Shown here piece by piece: positions 48,705 through 58,781 of a stretch of 64,000 nt of DNA. The stretch lies in contig NC_003070.9 in the NCBI RefSeq assembly GCF_000001735.4, positions 2,108,001 to 2,172,000 on the forward strand, read 5' to 3'. Numbering within the stretch: the first letter of the stretch is position 1; every line of letters begins with the position of its first letter. The translations under genes and the position numbers were made by a program. The stretch comes from Arabidopsis thaliana (taxonomy: Eukaryota > Streptophyta > Magnoliopsida > Brassicales > Brassicaceae). The notes below the pieces were generated by a model, which ran no database searches, was not told where the DNA came from, and saw only the letters and a list, made by a program, of their open reading frames with translations.

Positions 48705-49109
48705 TCATAGGCTATGTCTGGCCTGGTCGATTAGTTAGTTACACACATCTTAAAATCATTTTGTTTATATTTATGCCTTGATTGTCTACTTTTGTTTTTG
48801 CTTTTACATTGTGAGCGTGCGTGTGTGTTTTCCTTAAATAATCCTCCAATGAAATGTTCAGATGTGGGTCAATCACCTTAGAAGGGCCCGTCGGCTGAGA
48901 AAGCGTCATAGCTACAATACCAAGCGGCCAAGTCAGAGCAACTGCCAATCCACCGGCGGTGGCTCCTGCGGTGGCATGAACCAACCACCAATTCTTCTTT
49001 TTCGGTGATATCTCTATCAGTTTCCTCTTGGCTGCCTCCTATGTCACGAAATGAACAGCAGAAGAATACACATATATCCGAATCCCCGTTCTGTAAAAAG
49101 TGAAGAACT

Positions 49110-49660
49110 TGTTAGTGCACCCCTCTATCAGGACAAACCAGAAGGAGTGCTGATTGCTGGAACAAGCTGGAAGCTGTTTCAGAAGACTAAAGTGAAGATC
49201 AAGTAATTGATGCTGACGTGGATATGCCGCCAAATGAACGAATGACGTGGAGATCACAACAGGATGAGTTCAGTTTGGAGAGGAGATATTCATGCGAAGA
49301 TTTGGAGTGATCCAAGATCTCGAACGCTAACCTAGAAGACCAAAGACCTCGATAGTATAAATAGAGGTGCTAAGGTTCTTGTTAGACGGGGCCGTGATTG
49401 TGAGTGAAAAGCTAGTGCAACGCTTTTCATTATTAGAGACTAAGGTTTAGTCTGATTGGAATTCTAGAGAGATCAAAGAGTGTGTTCTTGTGATCTGCTC
49501 TTGTGTGTTTAAGGAAATCTCAGGTGACAAGCTAAAGTAGTTTAGATCTTGTGTAAAACCAATTAAGGTAGTTGTAAACTTCTTAATCAGATTTCTAATA
49601 AAGTGATACTCAGTGGTTCTGAGTTTGGGGAATACGATTCTTGGTTCATCCGGAATTTCA
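49110..49660 (+). mobile_element. Solo LTR of a retrotransposon (probably Copia type)
   Basis: A 551-bp element with TG...CA ends (TGTTAGTGCACC ... GGAATTTCA) is flanked by a near-perfect 5-bp target duplication, GAACT (49105-49109) and AAACT (49661-49665). Inside, a TATAAATAG box lies at 49356 and a polyadenylation signal AATAAA at 49597-49602, giving the order U3, R, U5 on the plus strand. No internal coding region is present, so this is a solo LTR left by recombination. It sits in the third quarter of the carrier pseudogene, antisense to it. The single mismatch in the target duplication suggests moderate age. Family assignment is inference. Confidence 0.75.
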
Positions 49661-50630
49661 AAACTTACTGATTCCTTCCTCATGAGTCACCCTTTTGGCG
49701 CAATCCCAGACGCCTTTGTAGTTACCGAACCCATTTTGGTGCCTCAGCTTCGCCATATCAACAGGAGTTGAAACGGCATAACTCCATACAGCCGTGAAGG
49801 CCCAGGAAATCACGTGCACCACGGGGTTGTTTGGATTCCCGGTAGACAAGAAATTCTTGGATACATCGTAGAAGGAGAAATGTACGAATTGAGCGGGTCC
49901 CATGGCTCCATGCCTCATATACCATATCCCACGGTACAGAGCCGATGGTCCTTCCGTTTGGATTACCGAACGCAGAGCCTGCCGGATTCCGACATGTCTT
50001 TGCGAATACGAACGATGCAGCATACGTTGATCCAAGGTGCGAACAGGAAACATCGTCATGTTCTTAAAGGAACCAGCAACTGAACCTGCAATCATCAACT
50101 GCCACAACTGGAGGTCTTGTTCCTTAAATTTTGGTGCCGTTGAATCTTCCACCGCCATGTTGGGAATGTTTGGAGCATTGAAGCTACGACGATACAAAAC
50201 CTGAAGATTACCTCGCAAAACTCTAACCAGAGAATCTCGGAGACTAGAATTAAAGGCGCAGATTGGAGACAACTCATGTGGATCGTGCTCTACACTTTCT
50301 CTAGTTACTTATTTTTCTCCAACTCATGTGAATTAGTCCATGATGCAAAAGGAGTTGAATGTTCCTCCAAAAGCATTTATTTTTCTCCAAATTGTCTAGT
50401 ACGTGTAAGATATATGTATGCCTCGTTAAGTTATTATTAGAAATTTGGAAGGAACATAGTTTTGTACAACTCTAATCAAAATTTCTCGACGACATTATCA
50501 TCAACACAAACCTGGAAAATATATAATCTAAAAATGACTTCATAGAAAACCTGAGAAAACTATGTTACAAACAAATAAGAAAAGCAGGATCCTCAAGAGT
50601 GTGAAATAGCCTAACCCTTTTGTCTTTTTT

Positions 50631-52524
50631 TCAGGCAGTGTTTGAATCGACATTGAAGTCTTGAAAGAAAGATTTAACTCCTTCATAAGTGGACCAACAG
50701 ATTGCTGCTGCAGGAGCATGGAAGAGCATTCTCGGGAGCCATCCCCTTAGAAGTCCTCTGTATCCATCTTTTTTCACTATCGTTCTAAGTACATGGCTAA
50801 TAGAACTACTAGTGAAGCGGTCACATCCACACACACCCTGCACATTAACACAGATGATTGAGGCCATATTTTACACATTTTATAGCAAAGAAATCATGGA
50901 CATTGCTCTTAAACTTTATGCTAGGTCAATAAGAGTTTTGCAAAAGATGTCTAAGCTCTATCAAGAAACACTAATATTCCAGATGCACAACTACAAATAG
51001 TCAAAAACATTTAAGCGGAGGATATACAAGTAAAAACATTTAAGCGGAGGATATACAAGTACTATGCACTAGAAAGCCTTAACATATCTCGAAATGCTAA
51101 AGATTCTACAGCTAGACCTGAAATTATTTGACCCCTCCCCATCTTTCACACCTCATAAGATCACATTTGAAACGAAACAAATTAAAAACTTTTCCTACAT
51201 TCAATAAATGCTACACTAAGACAGAATTAATGATAGCTCAACCACGAAATGTCATTACCTGAAACCCTTAAACACACTCTACCTCAAACTTACTGGTAAA
51301 AACATTGAAACCAAATAACCACTCTTCCTACAACGGTAGCTCTATACTAGTGTCAAACCGTGATGAACATAAAACCGCAACCACAAAATTATGCTGCAGC
51401 TCTAGCACATGATTACCATCTGCCAGTAGTCCTGATAGCTCTTTTTACACAAACCACTATTCACAAAATACAACATCTAACCACACAAGGTGAAACAAGT
51501 CCATCTAAGAAGCTTTAGACCTTCACATAGACTCGAAATCCAACACAAATGCATCAACTCTCGAGACTAAAAGCATCATTTAAAGAAGCATTCTGCAGCA
51601 CTACGCACACATAAAAGCATAACACATATACCGTTTACTAGTAACACTAACACCACTGTGTACCTAATCACATCGCCAACATTATTCTAGCCAAAGATGT
51701 AGAGATTAGAGACAAAGAGCAACCAATCCTAGAGAGAAGGAATCATTCACCTGACATTGCAACTGCGTCTTGACAACATCAAGCGGCGTAGTCACAGCAG
51801 CTGCCAATCCACCAGCAGCAGCTCCAGCGGTAGCGTGAACCAACCAACCTTCCTCATCACTAATTCTATCCGGCGAAAACTCCATCAATCCCTTCTTAGC
51901 AGCCTCGTAAGTGGCAAAGTGAACAGCCGTAAACGGCGCGTTCATCAGAACCGTCGTCCTATAAGAAGCATAAAACGCACCAATCCCTTCCTCACGCAAA
52001 ACCCTCTTAACACAATCCCAGACTCCTTTATAAGTCCCTTCACCCATCTGCAACCTCTGCTTCACCATATCCATGGGAGTGAAAACAGCATCGCTTGATA
52101 TAGTAGCGAATACGCCGGACATCGCATGCGCGACGGAATTGTTCTGATCCCCGGCGGATAAATACTTCTTCGATACTTCATAGAATGAGAAGTAAACGGC
52201 GTGAGCAGGTCCAGCGCCGAGACCCATAGCCCAGATCCCGCGATACAGAGCTGAAGGTCCTTCCTTTTGGATAATCGAACGGAAAGCTTCCCGGATTCCG
52301 ACGGGTTTTAAGGGACATGGTCGAAGCGCTTGCATATGGGTCTTGATGGTATCGACGGGAAACATCGCCATGTGTTCGACGGAGCCAGCAATCGAACCAG
52401 CAATCATAAATTGCCAGAACTTAAGACCATCGTGAGCGATTTCCGGTTTGAAATCCGGTGTCTGAGAAACCTGCCGGAGATCAGGTTCCTGGAATTTGGG
52501 TACGGTTGTAGCCTCCGTAGCCAT
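50631..52524 (-). CDS. Mitoferrin-like mitochondrial iron carrier
   Basis: A mitochondrial carrier family protein that imports iron across the inner membrane (family knowledge; plant members MIT1/MIT2). Two exons, 51751-52524 and 50631-50837, join in phase 0 to 326 residues. There are three carrier modules with intact signatures: MFPVDTIKTHMQ, FTPMDMVKQRLQMG and TTPLDVVKTQLQ. Mitoferrin-like traits include GPAHAVYFSFYE in helix 2 and NAPFTAVHFATYEAAKK in helix 4. The last module ends HAPAAAICWSTYEGVKSFFQ. Start ATG is 52522-52524 (MATEATTVPKF). The 913-base intron holds a 29-bp tandem duplication. Recognised as At1g07030; a decayed tandem copy lies downstream. Confidence 0.93.
51004..51060. 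repeat. 29-bp tandem duplication in mitoferrin intron
   Basis: Two adjacent, essentially perfect 29-base copies containing AAAACATTTAAGCGGAGG lie within the single intron of the mitoferrin gene. Confidence 0.9.
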
Positions 52525-53224
52525 TTAGGGATTGGGGCGTAGATCGGGAGGCACTTGGTACTCGGCGGCGGAGACAAAATCTCGAGTAAAAGTAGGGTTT
52601 TTGAGGACTTGTTAAGAGTAAAAAAGACACCAAATCGGAATGTGAATCACCGACGAAGAGAGACGGTGAAGGGGGAATTTGGTGTGGTGGTGGACTACAT
52701 TATCTCATATCATAGCTTTTGTTTTTATCTGTAGCTTACCAAATCCTCCTCCTTGATGTCGTCAAAGATTTGATCTTTCTTCCACAATTTTTATTTCAGG
52801 TGGAAAATTCGAACCGGAACTCTATTGCTATAAATTTCGAGACTTTAATTGGTTGACCTCGTTGACACGTCAGCAAGTTGTTTTTGTTTTTTTTTGTTTT
52901 TTTTTGTAAAGCTGATGATGAGAAAGTAAGAGATCATGAACAAAGAAGTTACCAATCGGTAAAACAAGCTCAAATGCAGAACAAGAACAAAACCATACAA
53001 CATCATTATCGTTTTATGTTTTGTAACTATTCCTGTTATCTTTGTTTACCTCCTTCTCACCACTAGGAAAGTAGTCGGAAATATACACATAAATATATTT
53101 GATTAAGAGTTCTTGGATTAGCATCTTTACTGATCAAGATTACAAGCAGTTTTGAGCTTTTTACTCGTTACACATGTACGAGGCATGATTGACATATATC
53201 CAAAGCCGTGGCTACTATTTGCTA
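52525..53224. other. Mitoferrin promoter and 3' flank of the DUF1338 gene
   Basis: Bases 52525-52700 are leader-like sequence of the mitoferrin gene. From 52740 to 53100 there is no recognisable gene; a T-rich microsatellite-like tract (GTTTTTTTTT twice) lies at 52878-52907. The right end should hold the 3'UTR of the DUF1338 gene. Confidence 0.5.
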
Positions 53225-55035
53225 TCACCCGGTTCGTCGGGAAAGCTGCTCCTGAAATGTGCTCTCGAAGATCTTGTCAGCATTTCCGACCTCAAATCCA
53301 TCACGTCGATGAGACTCTTGTATCTGCGTTTTGTAGGTTTCAGAAATGTCATTCCACAATGTTGGTACACCATCTTTACATTAGTGGTATCTAAGAGGAG
53401 TTCTCCAGGCAATGGGAAGGAAAAGATCGCATCGATTCACAGTAACCGGATTCTAAATAAGTTAAGATTCAATCAGAGTGGTTTCTTACCTCGCTTTCGG
53501 GTATATTTTGGTACTGCGGAAGTACAAGGCGTTCAGCAAACTCAATGTATGAACAAGGGATAGATTTGGTAACACCATCAGCGAACTTGAAAGATATCGA
53601 ATCTGCTACAGTTGAGCTTTGCTGCAAACCACCATCAGGGCTAACTGTAAAAGTAGAAAGACAAAGATTAGCTTAGAATCTAATTTCTTTTAAATTGAGT
53701 GATAAAGATTAGTAACCATACCTTTAAGGACTCCTCCTTCTGAGTTCAATTTGATACCTTTTTCTTCGAGGAACTGATTGAGCTTCTTGATTTTGTTTAG
53801 ATGAGATTTAAGCCGATGAACAGAAATCGTGACGTGGTTAAGTGCATATCCATTGACAAGGGTCCATGCTGCGTATTCACTTTCCCTGTTAATCAATTTA
53901 ACCCAACACACCTTAAGTCAACTACTCTAGCTTGATCTAGCAAAAGAAACAAAGAGACCTAGGATCATATGTACCTAGCCAATTGCTCAAACTCAGAAGA
54001 TAGAGGCTTTTCCCAAGTTAAAGTACCCAAAGCACTAGAAAGTCCAGCATACTTTTTCCCATTAGGTGATGCTTCCGTGTATTTTCTGATTACATCCTGA
54101 AAACAAAAGAAATTGCCTTCAAAGCTCATAACATAATCTAGGGTCAAAACCAATGACAGTATATTATTACCTGAGTCTGTGAACTCATCTGGTCCACCAG
54201 GAGCTCTGAGATAAAAACTCTCGGTAAAGGACCGTTAACGCCGCTGCCACCAGGAACAGCAGAAGCATTAGGAGGTGCAAACCACAAAGCTCTAAGCTTT
54301 TTGGCCGGAAATTTTAGCTCATCCATCGGTGTATATCCATAGTCAAGGAAAAAGCTTGCAAGCGAGTCAATCCCATAACCACCAATCTAAAACATTTCCA
54401 TAGACAAATTCCAATAATGAGCAACTTAACATTGTCAAAATGGTTACAACTTTGAAGCAGCCAAAAATGTTTATACCCCAAACGTTCTGAAAGCGAGATG
54501 ATCATAGCAAAGTTGCTGGTCATCAACAGATCGAACAAGCTCCAAGACGGATTTAGGCGTCGGGTTTCGATTTAGGTAAACAGTTTCCATCTGCCCTAAG
54601 ACACTCCTGAAGAAAGATTCAGCAGCAACCTGGCCAAGTGTAAAAAACGAGAGACGAGACAATTAGATGATAATGGCAAGTTATCAACTTGAGCAGGCAA
54701 ATTAATTGCACCCACATGCCAAAGAATCAAAACATCAACAATTGACAAGAACAGAGTTTTCAGATCTTTCATGACCTAAATCAATCGAGGGTATATACAC
54801 CATACAAGAAATATACAAAAGGACGAACCTTTGAAGACGATCCGCGAGAAACATTGTTTGATGACATCGAGGAGTCTCTTCCAGAGGAAACGACGACGGA
54901 GAGATTGCGCTTGCCGACGGAAGGAAGCCGAATAAGAGATCCAGCAGAGAAGGAAACAGAGAGTGTTGATCGTAACGAAGAAGGGAAAGAGCCGTAGAGA
55001 GAGGCTTTAATGGCTGATGAGTGGAGTGAGATCAT
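53225..55035 (-). CDS. DUF1338 Fe(II) oxygenase (2-oxoadipate dioxygenase/decarboxylase, HglS-like)
   Basis: Bacterial HglS and its plant relatives convert 2-oxoadipate to D-2-hydroxyglutarate, a step of lysine catabolism; the rice relative is FLO7 (literature memory). Seven exons run from 54829-55035 to the last at 53225-53323, via 53490-53644. A Ser-rich organelle-targeting leader covers about 70 residues. Putative iron ligands sit in CYDHLAFRTFG (His about 113), YALNHVTISVHRL and PCSYIEFAERLV (Glu). The substrate Arg region is RTFG. The last exon was placed at CAG|ATACAAGAG because it restores the family C-terminus HRRDGFEVGNADKIFESTFQ. Recognised as At1g07040. The family is secure; the exact reaction is from knowledge. 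Confidence 0.88.
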
Positions 55036-56326
55036 GGTGGAGATAAGGAGGAGATGGTTGGTTTTGTCGCCGGAAAGCTTTTGATAGTGAGAAAGCTCCG
55101 ATCATGTATTTTGATTTATGGAGATTCCGTGCTCTTCTGTTTCTCTCATAAGAGATTCGTGTCGTGTCAGATAGTACTATTTCATCCGATGAGACGTGGC
55201 GATATTATCAATGGGGTTATCTTTAATTTGTTTGATAATTAAAGCTGAAATTCTATCATTGGATGATTTGTAGTTTGTTGCTGATTTTCAGAAGAAGAAA
55301 CTACAGGTACAAGAGTTGAATCTCCAATGACCTTAAATACGATAATTAGAGTTGAAATTAGATTTTTGATGAGTGAACTTAGTCTCCATCCATAGGTGCG
55401 TCGCCGTTTAATTCATTTTCCAAGTGCAAGGTAACAATGCAGGTTTGATTCGTTGGGCTTTTTCAGCAATTGTCCTACTTTGGATGGACAATATGATGGG
55501 CTTTTCATATTATTTGGGCGTTTTGGTGTAAGGTTTCCTAGTGGGCTACTATATGATCTAAAAAGGAATTTGAGAAAGCACTAGCAGTAATACCGATAAG
55601 CTCGAACGTTAATTTGGAGGTGTAGAACTTATATACAAAGTTAGATTTTCCAACACTTTACACACGATCAAAAGACAAACACGAAAAAAACTGTACGATA
55701 TCTACCATTAACTACATAAGATCTTGAGATTTAAGTTAAACATTGTTTGAAGAATAATTGACTCTAAGGGAAAGTATGCCAAACAAGTTTTATCCGAAAA
55801 GATTCAAATTTGGTCACCAATCTATTAATATCTTAGCTTCATATTCGTCTAGTCCGGTGAAAGGATATGGAATCCGTGAAATTCGGTGGTGGAAGGATAA
55901 GGTATCCGTGCCTTAGGGTTTATAATAGTCATTAATATGTACATACATTCTTATGCTAATGACGTAATTTTATAAAAATTTACGGTAGCTTTGAATATTC
56001 ATATGAGAAAAACGTGGTAGTTGATATGTAGTTTGGTCCCGACAGCGGATGAGTAGATTTCGATTCATACACATGTGGTGAACCCTTTTTTAGCCTTAAG
56101 ACCCCACCAATTCGACAAAGACTTGCCATATACGTTCGCTCCTCTTCATGTAATCTTAAAGATATTTTTGCATCTCTTTTCTTTTTTATGTCAATAAGAT
56201 ATTTTCATTTCAATATGACAAAAGTTGTAAAAGTCGATAATGATATCTCAAAACTACGAATAATAATAACAGAAAATAGACACAACAAAGGTTGGAGATA
56301 TTTTTCTCCAGATATTTTTGCCCCTT
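55036..56326. other. Spacer: DUF1338 promoter and CCT gene 3' flank
   Basis: The left 150 bases are the leader and promoter of the DUF1338 gene. A GTTGGGCTTT / ATGATGGGCTTTT / TAGTGGGCTAC series (55450-55550) gives several GGGC(C/T) site II-like elements, pointing left or right. From 55600 to 56326 the DNA is AT-rich and holds no gene I can support. Confidence 0.45.
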
Positions 56327-57133
56327 TTAAGTCTCTCTTTTCACGAACCGACCCTACAAATAATTCAAAAGATTTCCATTGCAAGAGAAATATAAAGTTA
56401 GGCCTCACAATATTAATTGGTGTCATGAAACTAAATGAGTAAAGGCTAGAGTGTAGAAAGAAGAAGGAATAAGAAAGAGACCTTAAAACGAGGTCGTTTA
56501 TCTGCGTTGAGTTTTCGGACTTGGTACCTTATCTTCTTAGAGAAGAGCCTACTCTGTCTTTTCTCTTTGTACCTTAACACACTTGCTTCTCTTCGCATGT
56601 TTCTCTTCTCCTCTATCACTGGCACTTCTCCCCTCTGCATACACTCTAAATCATTAATATTGACTAATCAAGATTAATCACTACTCATAACTTGCACAAC
56701 AAGAAAGAGATTCATAAAAACTAACATAAACGGAATTGTCCAGAGTTGAAGTATCTGTCCACAGAGGTTTCTGGTGATCAGACCAAGCATCGATAACTTC
56801 TTGATGGTTCAGATTCAGCTTCAGACCCAAGTCTTTGTCTTCATAATCCGTCGGCTTATTCTCCCAAAACCCAAAACTTGAGCCTTCTTGATCAGTACTC
56901 GATCTTTTTTCTTCTTCCCCTACATCTTCATCTTCGTCTTCTTCCCAGAAATCCCACGTGAGTTCGTTAGAGCAGCTTAAATTGTCAATGGTGATGTCGA
57001 AAATGCTCTCGAAATCATCTATAGAATGATTGTGTTGGTCTCGAGAGTGACCATTGATGGACTCGAAGGTTGAAGAAAGTAGATGATCTTCTTCTTCTTC
57101 TTCTTCTTTCTTCGGCAACCTTTGTGTATCCAT
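56327..57133 (-). CDS. CCT-motif protein (FITNESS-like)
   Basis: A nuclear CCT-domain regulator; I recall the locus as At1g07050, described under the name FITNESS in redox and defence trade-offs. Three exons, 56726-57133, 56482-56634 and 56327-56353, give 195 residues. The N-terminal 135 residues are acidic, with runs EEEEEE and EEDEDED and a DLGLKLNLN motif, resembling an EAR repressor motif (LxLxL). The CCT domain ([20 protein letters not shown], then [20 protein letters not shown]) spans exons 2 and 3; the 27-base last exon encodes only GRFVKRET. Start ATG is 57131-57133 (MDTQRLPKK). The frame extends upstream only to a GTG. Confidence 0.9.
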
Positions 57134-57574
57134 ATATCTCTTATCTTTTTCTCTGTTTTGTTTTCCCTTCACTCCAATATTTTTTTTTTCTTTGTAAATC
57201 CGTCACCATACGAAAACTATATATAGATACAAATACAATATTTAGAGAGCAAGGTGTTTCTTTAATACTTTAATATGTGATGTAACTGATACGATGTGGC
57301 ATCTTATCCCAAAAGTGATGGAATAATCTCAAGCTGATTGGTTTAGAGAGTCCAGCTTGGACCCAATTTGAGGGACCTCTCTTACTGGTCCTTTGCCTCT
57401 AACCAGAGACCATTTAGCCACTTTTTTCATCTTTATACTAATAGCCGAGTCCTAGCGTCATTGGGGCTAGGAAAGAGCTATAACAGTATAAAATTTCCCT
57501 GTTCTTCTTCAGAATTCATTTTCTTGTATTCAAAGTATCTTAAGTTAAGAAGAGAATAAGATTCTTACATCTTG

Positions 57575-57637
57575 ATGAAGAGGAATGGGAAGCCGAAATC
57601 TAAACTGAAACAGAGGCGTCACCCAATTATCAATTGG
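57575..57637 (+). CDS. Possible first exon of a small gene
   Basis: ATG at 57575 opens a very basic peptide, MKRNGKPKSKLKQRRHPIIN, ending at a consensus donor AATTG|GTAAGT. The preceding 100 bases have leader-like composition, including a TTCTTCTTC tract. No second exon is certain; the open frame at 58582-58740 is one candidate. Function unknown. Confidence 0.3.
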
Positions 57638-57639
57638 TA

Positions 57640-58560
57640 AGTGATATCTATGTTTCGATCTGTATCTCGGCCTTTCACTCCTCTTCTTCTTGATGTAAGA
57701 ATTTGTTATTCGACACATTAGATGGAGTGAAAAATCTGTTAGATATTTATATACATGATAAAAAAAGTTGTGATGGAAGGAAATGATAATAGGTATGTTT
57801 CCACCAATAGATGAATATGTAGAAAATTAGCAAATGACAGCTATTAAAATTTGACACTTTGACACATATTACATAGACATGATAAAATAAGAAAAGTATA
57901 TAACTTTTTTTTATATCCTTAAAAGAAAATGTATCTATACCGCTAATTATATATTTTATAATTAATTACACATTAACACATGTTGAATTACAAGATTTGT
58001 ATACATTGAATATGCATTGTAAATCACAAAAATGATTAGAAGGAAAAGAAAACACAAGTTGACCAAAACTAAAAATAGGAAGATGATGATGACATATCTT
58101 GGTTTAACAATTACAAAGAAAATATCTCAGAAAACAATTGTCTACTTGTGATAGCATAGACATGAGCCACATGATATATACTACTAAAAAGAGAAATTAT
58201 GTGGCAATCTATTTATTAGATTTTGAACGGTTGAAGTTTAGACAATTTTGAAAATAACATTTTGATTTTCAAATTTATAGAGTTGTTTAATAATACAAAT
58301 TGATTAACCTTTTGCTATTTTCATAATGCAAACGTAAGAACAAAAACTAGTTTTCGTACTTTTCAAGAAAAAAACTGAATGGAAACTTTTCAGAAGGTGG
58401 TGATACTGATGTGGTAAAATTTCGAATTTTGATAACCAAAAGCTAAAACAGAAACAATCTTTATGGGAAATGTGTCTGGTGAAATGATTTGGATTTTGCT
58501 CATAAAAGGCATCAATGAGGTTAAGCTTCTTCTATTCTTCTATGAGAAAAAAAAATGATC
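57640..58560. other. AT-rich intergenic DNA with possible Helitron remnant
   Basis: There is no supportable exon. The segment 58180-58352 starts TATATACTACTAAAAAGAG and ends ACAAAAACTAGT. This recalls the 5' TC-rich start and CTAGT end of short Arabidopsis Helitrons (ATREP type), but the usual hairpin before the 3' end is not evident. Weak call. Confidence 0.3.
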
Positions 58561-58581
58561 TTCAGTAACATCTAAGTTGTA

Positions 58582-58740
58582 ATGTTAGCGAAAGCTGACC
58601 TGTTTTTCAATGAACATGAAGCAGCAAAGTTTGTAGCATCAGTTGCATCAAAGTTCAAACACAGCGCACATCTGGTTCTAGATTTCGATTCATCCGAATA
58701 CTACGGAGATCTTGCAACATTCTTTCGTTACGCTTCTTGA
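58582..58740 (+). pseudogene. Coding-like fragment, unknown
   Basis: An open frame from ATG 58582 to a TGA at 58738-58740 reads MLAKADLFFNEHEAAKFVAS and continues with HLVLDFDSSEYYGDL. Its composition and codon use are protein-like and differ from the AT-rich flanks. I do not recognise the family. It may be a last exon of the small gene starting at 57575 or a gene relic. Confidence 0.3.
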
Positions 58741-58781
58741 TTCCTTCTCTGAACAGATTGCTACCTGTGCAGTCTGGATTT

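Larger units (their letters stand above)
48374..50158 (-). pseudogene. Mitoferrin-like mitochondrial carrier pseudogene (tandem copy)
   Basis: A tandem relative of the intact mitoferrin at 50631-52524. The N-terminal part (start ATG 50156-50158, MAVEDSTAPKF) is one open frame to 49666 and covers about 165 residues. The homology is then interrupted by a solo LTR (49110-49660). It resumes at 49109 (FFTFYRTG, SSAVHFVT), 48990-48880 (VVHATAGATAGGLAVAL) and 48640-48430 (LPRMFIHASATAICWSTYEAAKSFFQD, the last-exon equivalent), with frame changes between pieces. The carrier signature Px[DE]xx[KR] is damaged in modules 1 and 3 (MFPVRTLDQ for MFPVDTIKT; TWPLGIVAM for TTPLDVVKT), while module 2 keeps PVDMAK. 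It is therefore very unlikely to transport. I recall it as At1g07025, sometimes annotated as a gene. Confidence 0.85.

Noticed and set aside
50159-50277. N-terminal extension of the carrier pseudogene as a mitochondrial presequence
   Set aside because: The extended frame starts only at a TTG. The ATG at 50156-50158 aligns with the start of the intact mitoferrin.
51004-51060. Direct repeats as a CRISPR-like array
   Set aside because: There are only two contiguous copies with no spacers, inside a plant intron.
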